Part shown: piece after piece, positions 6,068 through 11,255 of the stretch
How positions within the stretch are numbered: the stretch's first letter is position 1
Layout: each line of letters starts with the position of its first letter
Assembly (NCBI GenBank): GCA_029555925.1
Contig: JAKPQU010000129.1
Coordinates: 1-11,255, forward strand
Direction of reading: 5' to 3'
DNA: 11,255 bases
From: Bacillota bacterium
GTDB taxonomy: Bacteria; Eremiobacterota; SpSt-956; JAKJGF01
Made by a program: the position numbers and the translations under genes
The notes under the pieces: model-generated
The model's input: the letters and a program-made list of their open reading frames with translations, nothing else
What the model was told of the DNA's origin: nothing
Databases searched by the model: none

Positions 6068-6805
6068 ATGAGAGGTCATTCTGTATTGGAATTAATGTTA
6101 ACAGTAGTAATATTCTCTATATTTTTACTTGCTCTTACGGCTATTTTCAGTACAGGATTGAAATCCTGGAATCTGGTACAGAATAAAACTGAAACACAAC
6201 AGGAAGCATCTATATGCAATATGTTTCTCGTAAAGGATTTTCGCAATACAGACCAATCTACTCTGATAATGGGCGGGAAAGGTTATGAATATGCCATATT
6301 GCAGAGTGATATAAATGAGTTCGGTGTCAGTGAATATGATCATACAACGGGGAAGCCGAAATGGCAGGCCTATATTCTATACTATACCTTTCCCAGGAGT
6401 AAAAAAGGTAAAGAATTTTCTATGGATCTGACTGATCCGAGTACTATTCCCGGCACCCTTGACCCGAATAATCCCAGGTTAGGGAAAAAACTTATAAGAA
6501 AAATACTGAAACATGCACCATTTGTCAACAAGAAATTAACGAATTTTGAAATATATTTTAATGATATTGACGTAAAAACGGCAGGAGAGGAATATATAGG
6601 AAAACCAAAAGTATTATCCAGACATATATATGAAATGGATATAAAACAAAATTCTGACCATGCAAATGGAGTTGACATAGATATTATCATAGTAAAATCT
6701 ATGCTCGAAGACAGACTGGCTTTTACAAAAGATTTTTCTGACACTGCAGGTAAAGAAAGAATAATAATAAAAAATACTGTAATGTTAAATAATACAGAAG
6801 AATAA
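6068..6805 (+). CDS. Prepilin-like minor pilin or pseudopilin (PilW/GspJ-like)
   Basis: A 245-residue protein from ATG 6068 with the ribosome binding site TTAGAGGT (6055-6062). Its start, MRGHSVLELMLTVVIFSIFLL, is a class III prepilin signal: Gly3 before the cut, then HSVLEL with Glu at mature +5, and a hydrophobic helix to about residue 28. His at mature +1 is unusual, since Phe or Met is normal. The long ectodomain, the position after a PilV/GspI-like gene and before a PilX/GspK-like gene, and the helix continuation (LKSWNLVQNKTETQQEASICNMF) match PilW/GspJ-type minor pilins that sit at the fibre tip. The ectodomain has YEYAILQSDI, WQAYILYYTF and a C-terminal strand-rich part including VDIDIIIVKSM. 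The exact subfamily call rests mostly on order and general form. Confidence 0.8.
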   Translation: MRGHSVLELMLTVVIFSIFLLALTAIFSTGLKSWNLVQNKTETQQEASICNMFLVKDFRNTDQSTLIMGGKGYEYAILQSDINEFGVSEYDHTTGKPKWQAYILYYTFPRSKKGKEFSMDLTDPSTIPGTLDPNNPRLGKKLIRKILKHAPFVNKKLTNFEIYFNDIDVKTAGEEYIGKPKVLSRHIYEMDIKQNSDHANGVDIDIIIVKSMLEDRLAFTKDFSDTAGKERIIIKNTVMLNNTEE

Positions 6806-6828
6806 AAAGAAAGGAATGGTGGTTATTT

Positions 6829-8727
6829 ATGAAAAAATCTTCAAGTAAAGGTATAGTAATTATATCCGTACTCATGGTGACAGTAGTTCTGCTGATGGTC
6901 GCCAGTTCCCTCCTTGTCCTTAATTATTACAATCTCGGCTTTACAAATATGTCAGAAAACAAGGTGTCAGCCCTTAAAATAGCAGAAGCAGGGGTAGCCT
7001 ATGCAATATATAACCTTAAAGAAAATCCGGCATGGGAACCAAATGTTCCGGTTGTTTATAAGATGAAAGGCGTACCGGGCAGATTCGAAATAACCTTTGA
7101 TAGAACGAAGCCATATTATTCCGTAAATAATTTAAAAAATGATGCCACAGATCCAAATGTTCTTCCCGGATGGGGCGGTAAAGGCGTTCCGGGACATTCG
7201 GTTGATCTTGTTATCACAGCCTATGCAGGAAATGAGAAGGATACCAAAGCGGTAAAACATATCAGAGCCATACTGCAGAGAGATATATATTATCCCGGTT
7301 CTTTCTCAAGCGGCCAGACTACAGTAGACGCCAATACGGCAGATATAAAAACAGAAGCTACAAAAGAAAATCCCGGTATTGCAGGGAACATTCATTCAAA
7401 CAGTGTCAAAACAGGAGCAGACTGTGCCATAGATACAAAGAAATCTAAAGTGTTATTACATGGCGGCAAAGCCAGTGCACAGGGTGAGGTTAAGATTGAA
7501 AATCTTGATACAGACTCAACCACACAATCGTTTACACCCGGCAAAAATGTAACACCTCTGGAGCTCAACAAAATTATCACTAACGGGAAGGCAAAGGTAT
7601 CCAATAAACTGACAGGAGGAACATATGTAATTAATAAAGATGATGTAAAAGGGCCGTCCACTCTGCCTGCTTCCTGCGAGGTTAAAAAGGGTAAACTTTA
7701 TATAAAAGAAGACCTTGCTTTTACCGGTGATGTAAAATTCGAATTAAACGATAAATCAAAAGATGCAGGCATATATCTGGAAAAAGATAAAAACGGCAAT
7801 GCACCGTCATTATATGTAGACCAGGGAAATCTGAAGATTGCAGGCCCGATACAGGGAAGCGGTTCATGTTATGTATCAGGGAAAACTGCCCTTATAGGAG
7901 AAACCAATATAGTGGCTTCTGACGATACGGGTGTGGCTATTCTCAGTAAAGGTGATGTTTCCCTGGAACTGCCTTCAAGCAAGAAAAAAGCTTTAGATCA
8001 AAGTATTACAGGTCTTGTATACAGTCATGGAAATATAAATATCAAAACCATGGACCCGAACAGTGAGATAAATCCTGCCAATAATGTATCAGCAACTCCG
8101 TGGCCCGGCGACTGGGAGGATAATTCGGGAGGTTCAGACACTGTCGAATATTCGATAGGGTCCGGCGGCTTTGATAAAACTGAAAATAACCTTCAATTAA
8201 CAATAAGTATTAATAGTAATGACTCTGGTACCCTTACAAGATCTGCTAATGGCGACTATACACTGACGCTCTTGTACCAAGACTATGGCACAGGGTCACA
8301 TTCATATTATATCAAGGCCCAGACCCAGGGGAGTGAGAGTACTTATGTTGACGAAGGTGGAAGTTACAGCGGCACGTATATAAAAAACTATCCAGCAGGT
8401 TCAAAAATGGCCTCATACCTTGATATATATGCCGGACTTTCCGGTTCCGGTTCAGGTAGTGGAAGTAGCGACCCGACTCCGACACCATCGACTGCTGCAG
8501 ACAAACTCCCTCCTAATTTTACTTTCACAGGAGGTCTTGTGGCTGTAGATCCCAACAATCCCATTCCCAGTACAAGCAATCCTGATAGGAAGGAAGCAGG
8601 GAATATTAACATTACTATAGGACAGGGACATGTATCCATAATATCTTCTCCGAAATATCTTAAACTTCTGGATTTCAGTGCATCAAGTAATGTCAACTTC
8701 CGGTGCATCTACTGGAGCGAAATTTAA
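6829..8727 (+). CDS. PilX-N-terminal-like pilus protein with beta-helix-like ectodomain
   Basis: A 632-residue protein from ATG 6829, preceded by AAAGGA and GGTGG. The start, MKKSSSKGIVIISVLMVTVVLLM, is a basic leader and hydrophobic helix to about residue 31, with Gly8 as the likely cleavage residue. Mature +5 is Ser, not Glu, as in GspK/PilX-type components. The signature SALKIAEAGVAYAIYNL (47-63) is typical of PilX-N-terminal proteins. Residues about 160-410 are short repeating beta segments (LYVDQGNLKIAGPIQGSGSC, then CYVSGKTALIG, VAILSKGDVSLEL, GLVYSHGNINI), which read like turns of a beta-helix. Residues about 424-560 look like a separate inserted domain: Gly/Ser/Asp-rich, ending in a GSGSGSGSS linker and DPTPTPS. 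Helix-like strands resume at FTFTGGLVAV and GNINITIGQGHVSII. It is probably an exposed tip or adhesive component of the same pilus. The ligand is unknown. Confidence 0.8.
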   Translation: MKKSSSKGIVIISVLMVTVVLLMVASSLLVLNYYNLGFTNMSENKVSALKIAEAGVAYAIYNLKENPAWEPNVPVVYKMKGVPGRFEITFDRTKPYYSVNNLKNDATDPNVLPGWGGKGVPGHSVDLVITAYAGNEKDTKAVKHIRAILQRDIYYPGSFSSGQTTVDANTADIKTEATKENPGIAGNIHSNSVKTGADCAIDTKKSKVLLHGGKASAQGEVKIENLDTDSTTQSFTPGKNVTPLELNKIITNGKAKVSNKLTGGTYVINKDDVKGPSTLPASCEVKKGKLYIKEDLAFTGDVKFELNDKSKDAGIYLEKDKNGNAPSLYVDQGNLKIAGPIQGSGSCYVSGKTALIGETNIVASDDTGVAILSKGDVSLELPSSKKKALDQSITGLVYSHGNINIKTMDPNSEINPANNVSATPWPGDWEDNSGGSDTVEYSIGSGGFDKTENNLQLTISINSNDSGTLTRSANGDYTLTLLYQDYGTGSHSYYIKAQTQGSESTYVDEGGSYSGTYIKNYPAGSKMASYLDIYAGLSGSGSGSGSSDPTPTPSTAADKLPPNFTFTGGLVAVDPNNPIPSTSNPDRKEAGNINITIGQGHVSIISSPKYLKLLDFSASSNVNFRCIYWSEI

Positions 8728-8752
8728 TGTCAATTAACCGGTGAGGAGAAAT

Positions 8753-8788
8753 TGAGTGGTGAGCAGTACTATGTCTGCTCACCACTCA
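8753..8788. terminator. Perfect 14-bp hairpin, bidirectional terminator between convergent operons
   Basis: TGAGTGGTGAGCAG (8753-8766) pairs perfectly with CTGCTCACCACTCA (8775-8788) around an 8-base loop. It lies in the 65-bp gap between the end of the PilX-like gene (8727) and the stop of the minus-strand coiled-coil gene (8793). Only modest AT-rich sequence follows on either side (CTATTTATT on +, CAATTT on -), so the U-run is weak. Both arms consist of heptamer-family units (ACCACTC and its reverse complement), so the terminator seems to be built from an inverted pair of repeats. Confidence 0.7.
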
Positions 8789-8792
8789 CTAT

Positions 8793-9515
8793 TTATTCAT
8801 TCAGACTTGCCTTGAGGGTCTCCTGAATGGCGCTCCAGCTCTTCTCATTTGCTTCCACTTCCCGGACGTAGGTGGAAAGTTCCGTACTGAGCAGTTTATT
8901 TGCTTCAGTCAGTTCTTCTATTTCTTCATTTAAATATTTTATATAAGTTCTCAATTCAAGAACCTTTGCTTCAAACCTCTTTTCGGCATGTTCTCTTTTG
9001 GTATTTTCCTTATCAAGTTCTTCCAGAAGTTTTTTCTCCAGACCTGCTATCATGTCTTTCTGAGAAGAATTTTCTTCATGTAAAGATTTATTCTCTTCTT
9101 CCAGAGAGTTTATTTTTTGCATTGCTTCCGAAAGGTCTGACTTTATAGAAGAAAGATTTCCCTCAAGATTTCCTTTGTTTTTCTCAAGATTACCTATATA
9201 ATCGTTCAGTTCCTTTGTTTTATTGTTCAATTCTCCTTCAAGGGATTTATTCTTTTCTTCGAGAGTCTTATTCTGTTTTTTAAATTTTTCTGCATCATCC
9301 CTGGCTTTTGCAAGGTCTTTTTCCAGACCTTTAGAATATTCCATATTCTGTTTCAGTTTTGCTGCAAGGCCCTGTATGATTTCAATGGCTTCATGCCTCA
9401 CTCCTTTTGGCTTATAACTGATAATCCTCTCACCAAGGTTAATAAGTTCAGACGTATTTCTTGAAATTTCCTCATCTAAATTATCCATATCCATGTTATT
9501 ATCTTCTGTATTCAT
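8793..9515 (-). CDS. Long coiled-coil protein, unknown function
   Basis: A 240-residue acidic protein. ATG at 9515 comes one base after the stop of the upstream HEAT-repeat gene, and its ribosome binding site (AAGGAGA, 9524-9530) lies within that gene's last codons, so the two are translationally coupled. After a short Asn/Asp-rich start, residues 15-55 form a small helical region, and about 60-235 is nearly continuous heptad coiled coil rich in Glu, Lys, Asn and Leu, such as LEEKNKSLEGELNNKTKEL. Leu recurs at heptad spacing with no helix-breaking residue; the only interruptions are Gly residues around 108-120. There is no signal peptide or membrane segment, so it is cytoplasmic. Such proteins act as spacers, polar scaffolds or partners of other coiled coils; the sequence does not say which. 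Coupling to a HEAT-repeat protein suggests a complex. Similarity to SMC- or tropomyosin-like proteins would be compositional only. Confidence 0.85.
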   Translation of the reverse strand: MNTEDNNMDMDNLDEEISRNTSELINLGERIISYKPKGVRHEAIEIIQGLAAKLKQNMEYSKGLEKDLAKARDDAEKFKKQNKTLEEKNKSLEGELNNKTKELNDYIGNLEKNKGNLEGNLSSIKSDLSEAMQKINSLEEENKSLHEENSSQKDMIAGLEKKLLEELDKENTKREHAEKRFEAKVLELRTYIKYLNEEIEELTEANKLLSTELSTYVREVEANEKSWSAIQETLKASLNE

Positions 9516-9516
9516 C

Positions 9517-10548
9517 TCAAGCTTCTCCTTTCTTTAAACAGCTTATGGCCTCTTCTATGGCAAGTTTTATGTAAGTTTCACTTTCAACAGAAAGAGCCTG
9601 TTCAAGATGGTCAAGTATTTTAATATCACCGAGTTTCTGTAAAGCCTGAACTGCTCTGTACCGTAATTCTCCTTCGTCACTTTTAAGAGCTTTCAATAAC
9701 ACGTTGCAGCTATCTTTATGTCCTGTTTCACCGAGAGCGATGGCAGAAGCTTTACGTACATCCCTTTCCAGAACATCCATAATAACGCCTGCCTTATCCC
9801 TGTTGCCCAGTTTACAGAGTGCATAGATTACCCAAATTCTTTCCTCTCCCATGCATTTTTCATAGTATTGTTCAAGCTTTTCCTTTGCTTCAGGGTTACC
9901 GGTACGGGCAAGTGATTTAATGATTTCTATTCTGAATTTAACATCTTTAGATATACCGAGTAATTCCAGTAACAGAGGTACAGTTTCCACTAAATTCAGA
10001 TGTCCTGCCACAGTAATAGCCGCAAGTAAAACCTCTTCTTTTAAATTATCTTCCAGAAGATATACAAGTTCCGATTTACCGAGTTTGATCAGGGCGTATA
10101 TAGCCCAGATTTTTTCTTCTCCCGAACTTTTTTCATAATATTTCATCAAAGGTTCCAGCGCAACAGGATCCTCCAGTGCTCCAAGTGCTCTGGCAGCTTC
10201 TTTCCTTACCTTCGGTTCTTTTACGGAAAGTTTTTCAATTAAAATATCAATGGCTCTGTTGTCTTTTATTTCTCCGAGAGCACTGGCTGCACTGCTGCAG
10301 ACATAACTGTCTTTATCTGTCCTGAGCAGGTCAATAAGAAATGGCACAGTTTCTTTATCTCCTATTTCTCCTAGTATTCTTGCCACTCTGCCTCTCAGAA
10401 CAGGACTTTTATGTTTTAAAAATTTAATCAAAAACTCTGTAACTTCAGGGCCGAGTTTTACGAGTTCATATCTTGCCGCAGGCCAGTACTTAGGATCAGG
10501 ATTTCCAAGGTCTTCCAGATATTTATCAACAACTTTTATGTCTATCAA
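9517..10548 (-). CDS. HEAT-repeat protein (PBS-lyase-type HEAT repeats)
   Basis: A 343-residue protein beginning at TTG 10548, with GGGGAG six bases upstream and a strong promoter beyond. It consists of tandem two-helix HEAT repeats of about 30 residues from around residue 24 to the end. Typical units are VLRGRVARILGEIGDKETVP (50-69), the stretch around SSAASALGEIKDNRAIDIL (85-103), VRKEAARALGALEDPVALEP (114-133) and VRKASAIALGETGHKDSCNV (264-283). The repeats form a curved solenoid used for binding other proteins; similar repeats occur in phycobilin lyases, but no catalytic feature is seen. A YYEK..GEE(K/R)IW.IYAL.KLG segment occurs twice, at 137-157 and 228-248, marking a 91-residue internal duplication of about three repeats. 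There is no signal peptide. It is the first gene of an operon with the coiled-coil protein, its likeliest partner. Confidence 0.9.
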   Translation of the reverse strand: MIDIKVVDKYLEDLGNPDPKYWPAARYELVKLGPEVTEFLIKFLKHKSPVLRGRVARILGEIGDKETVPFLIDLLRTDKDSYVCSSAASALGEIKDNRAIDILIEKLSVKEPKVRKEAARALGALEDPVALEPLMKYYEKSSGEEKIWAIYALIKLGKSELVYLLEDNLKEEVLLAAITVAGHLNLVETVPLLLELLGISKDVKFRIEIIKSLARTGNPEAKEKLEQYYEKCMGEERIWVIYALCKLGNRDKAGVIMDVLERDVRKASAIALGETGHKDSCNVLLKALKSDEGELRYRAVQALQKLGDIKILDHLEQALSVESETYIKLAIEEAISCLKKGEA

Positions 10549-10578
10549 TAGATACTCCCCTTTCTATTTTTGATGTTT

Positions 10579-10607
10579 ATTATAACATGTCTTGAGATAT
10601 ATCTCAA
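10579..10607 (-). promoter_or_regulatory. Strong sigma70 promoter with a palindromic operator-like site
   Basis: Read on the minus strand: -35 box TTGAGA (10602-10607), exactly 17 bp, then -10 box TATAAT (10579-10584), with TG two bases before the -10, making it extended. This is close to consensus. The -35 box is one half of a perfect 16-bp palindrome, TTGAGATATATCTCAA (10592-10607), which covers the -35 and part of the spacer, where a dimeric repressor would block RNA polymerase. Transcription would start near 10572, giving a leader of about 24 bases to the TTG start of the HEAT-repeat gene. Confidence 0.72.
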
Positions 10608-10616
10608 ATAGTCTTG

Positions 10617-10637
10617 ACGCGTAACGCATGACGCGTG
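10617..10637 (+). repeat. Three-unit heptamer array upstream of the minus-strand operon
   Basis: ACGCGTA, ACGCATG and ACGCGTG run in register and fit ACNNNTN. The array lies just upstream of the minus-strand promoter's palindrome, so it marks the boundary of that operon's control region. Confidence 0.7.
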
Positions 10638-10651
10638 GGTTCAAACCTGAA

Positions 10652-10714
10652 TTCTCATCTGTGACTATACATCACTAACTGCCATGACCTGGTGGTCACA
10701 ACGAATAATGAGAA
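10652..10714. repeat. Two-part inverted repeat in non-coding sequence
   Basis: TTCTCAT (10652-10658) and TGTGAC (10660-10665) are mirrored by GTCACA (10695-10700) and ATGAGAA (10708-10714), with a central 5-bp hairpin TGACC/GGTCA (10685-10698). It could fold into an extended imperfect stem or be the remains of a mobile element. No gene overlaps; an ORF here (10684-10872) has no ribosome binding site or family resemblance. Confidence 0.35.
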
Positions 10715-10729
10715 CCTATTCCTCTCTTC

Positions 10730-10757
10730 ACCCTTCACTCTTCAGCCTTCACGATTC
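10730..10757 (+). repeat. Four-unit heptamer array
   Basis: ACCCTTC, ACTCTTC, AGCCTTC and ACGATTC run in register. The third has G for C at position 2 but otherwise fits the ACNNNTN pattern. It is followed by about 160 bp of AT-rich sequence in which I see no gene or other structure. Confidence 0.7.
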
Positions 10758-10917
10758 TCATATAAATTATCTGCGAATTACATCAAAGTATATCTTGATT
10801 TTATTATTATCTAATGATATTCTATTAACAGTTTTCTGTCAAATGTTTATAGTGTATTTCATAACTTATTAGAATTTAAGTCGTCGTGAAGCGTGACGGG
10901 TTTAATCCCTGCGCATC

Positions 10918-10945
10918 ACGCATTACGCTTTACGCATTACGAGGT
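10918..10945 (+). repeat. Four-unit heptamer array near the right end
   Basis: ACGCATT, ACGCTTT and ACGCATT fit ACNNNTN; the final ACGAGGT is degenerate. Close by, CGTGACGGG (10892-10900) and its reverse complement CCCGTCACG (11013-11021) form an inverted pair 112 bp apart; the same decamer core occurs at 450-459. The sequence between them is AT-rich with no supported gene. Confidence 0.7.
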
Positions 10946-11026
10946 CATTATTTATGGATAGTTATGAAACTAACTATAATTACAAACCTGAGTATACAAT
11001 AAATCATTTTTTCCCGTCACGACTAG

Positions 11027-11255
11027 AGGGTGTCTGAAAAGCCATTTGACGCCATTTTTTTCATGAAAGTATGTTTTAGCTAGATTTATCAGGGAAATTA
11101 TGGCATATTTAGTAAGGAGATGGGTAGTTGAGAGAACACTGGCATGGATTGGCAAGAACAGACGAATGAGTAAAGATTATGAATATTTACCATCAAGTAG
11201 TGAAGCTTTTGTGTATATTTCGATGATAAGGCTTATGTTGAAACGCTTGGTTATA
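11027..11255 (+). mobile_element. IS5-family insertion sequence remnant
   Basis: The segment starts with GAGGGTGTCTGAAAA, which resembles the terminal sequence of many insertion sequences, and only about 70 bp later carries the C-terminal coding part of an IS5-type transposase. A complete element would have several hundred bases of transposase between its end and this point, so this looks like an internally deleted copy. The right end lies outside the window, so inverted repeats and target duplication cannot be checked. Confidence 0.6.
11100..11255 (+). pseudogene. IS5-family (IS427/IS1031-like group) transposase, C-terminal fragment
   Basis: Fifty-two codons are open from ATG 11100 to the window edge. 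The frame is closed upstream by TGA at 11064-11066. The translation contains [20 protein letters not shown], followed by [12 protein letters not shown] and [11 protein letters not shown], the well-known C-terminal signature of IS5-group transposases. The Glu in WVVERT is likely the last acidic residue of the DDE triad. Complete transposases of this group are about 250-280 residues, so the N-terminal and central catalytic parts are missing; the stop codon should lie just beyond the window. No ribosome binding site precedes the ATG. It is a dead fragment unless the missing part is supplied elsewhere. Confidence 0.8.

Noticed and set aside
6382..6744. Minus-strand ORF of 120 codons opposite the PilW-like gene
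   Set aside because: The + strand frame has a clear prepilin signal and operon context; the antisense frame shows no motif or start site.
8388..8708. Minus-strand ORF of 106 codons opposite the PilX-like gene
   Set aside because: Its Pro/Gly/Ser runs are the antisense of the GSGSG linker and it has no ribosome binding site.
9223..9417. + strand ORF within the coiled-coil gene
   Set aside because: It is the antisense of heptad coiled-coil codons, giving a Phe/Ser/Leu-rich translation with no support.
10684..10872. + strand ORF of 62 codons in the right non-coding stretch
   Set aside because: It crosses an inverted repeat and a heptamer array, lacks a Shine-Dalgarno and resembles nothing known.
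10970..11155. Minus-strand ORF of 61 codons at the right end
   Set aside because: It runs antisense across the recognisable IS5-type transposase tail and the IS end.

Overview
This is an AT-rich window from a bacterium that I cannot place below domain level. Every protein gene has a recognisable Shine-Dalgarno sequence or tight translational coupling. Non-ATG starts are common: GTG for prs, and TTG for the first pilin-like gene and for the HEAT-repeat gene. The prepilin-type signal sequences imply a prepilin peptidase and an envelope export machine elsewhere in the genome. The long intergenic spacers full of short tandem repeats, together with several orphan proteins, suggest an uncultivated or poorly sampled lineage. 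That lineage statement is inference.

Layout from left to right. Positions 1-486 hold no gene; they contain an inverted-repeat element, a direct repeat with a hairpin, heptamer repeats and a leader hairpin. A tight three-gene + strand operon follows (487-3807). It encodes a small zinc-ribbon membrane protein, a charged and largely disordered protein with a helical C-terminus, and a 691-residue protein rich in predicted beta strands. I recognise no known family in the last two. After a heptamer-repeat spacer comes a divergent 396-residue ribose-phosphate pyrophosphokinase (prs, 3957-5147). The next spacer (5148-5573) carries a likely 19-codon minus-strand small ORF with a near-ideal ribosome binding site, then a good sigma70-type promoter. 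That promoter reads into a + strand cluster of three pilin-like proteins (5574-8727): a PilV/GspI-like and a PilW/GspJ-like prepilin, and a large PilX-like protein with a beta-helix-like ectodomain and an inserted domain. A perfect 14-bp hairpin separates this cluster from a convergent minus-strand operon (8793-10548) encoding a HEAT-repeat scaffold protein and a long coiled-coil protein. That operon is driven by a strong promoter whose -35 box lies in a perfect 16-bp palindrome. The right end (10608-11026) is non-coding and repeat-rich, and the window ends in the C-terminal piece of an IS5-type transposase.

The pilin-like genes probably supply minor components of a type IV pilus or type II secretion pseudopilus. 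The HEAT and coiled-coil proteins look like a protein-protein scaffold pair made from one transcript. prs is core nucleotide metabolism (PRPP supply) and appears to be transcribed on its own.

The most striking genome-scale feature is a family of 7-bp tandem repeats in almost every intergenic region. The arrays look different (ACTGATC, ACTATTC, ACGCATT, ACCCTTC and so on), but most units fit one frame, ACNNNTN, read on one strand or the other. At 8753-8788 inverted copies build the likely bidirectional terminator. The best candidates for something undescribed are this repeat family, the orphan operon 487-3807, the small ORF at 5178-5237, and the HEAT/coiled-coil pair with its operator-like palindrome.
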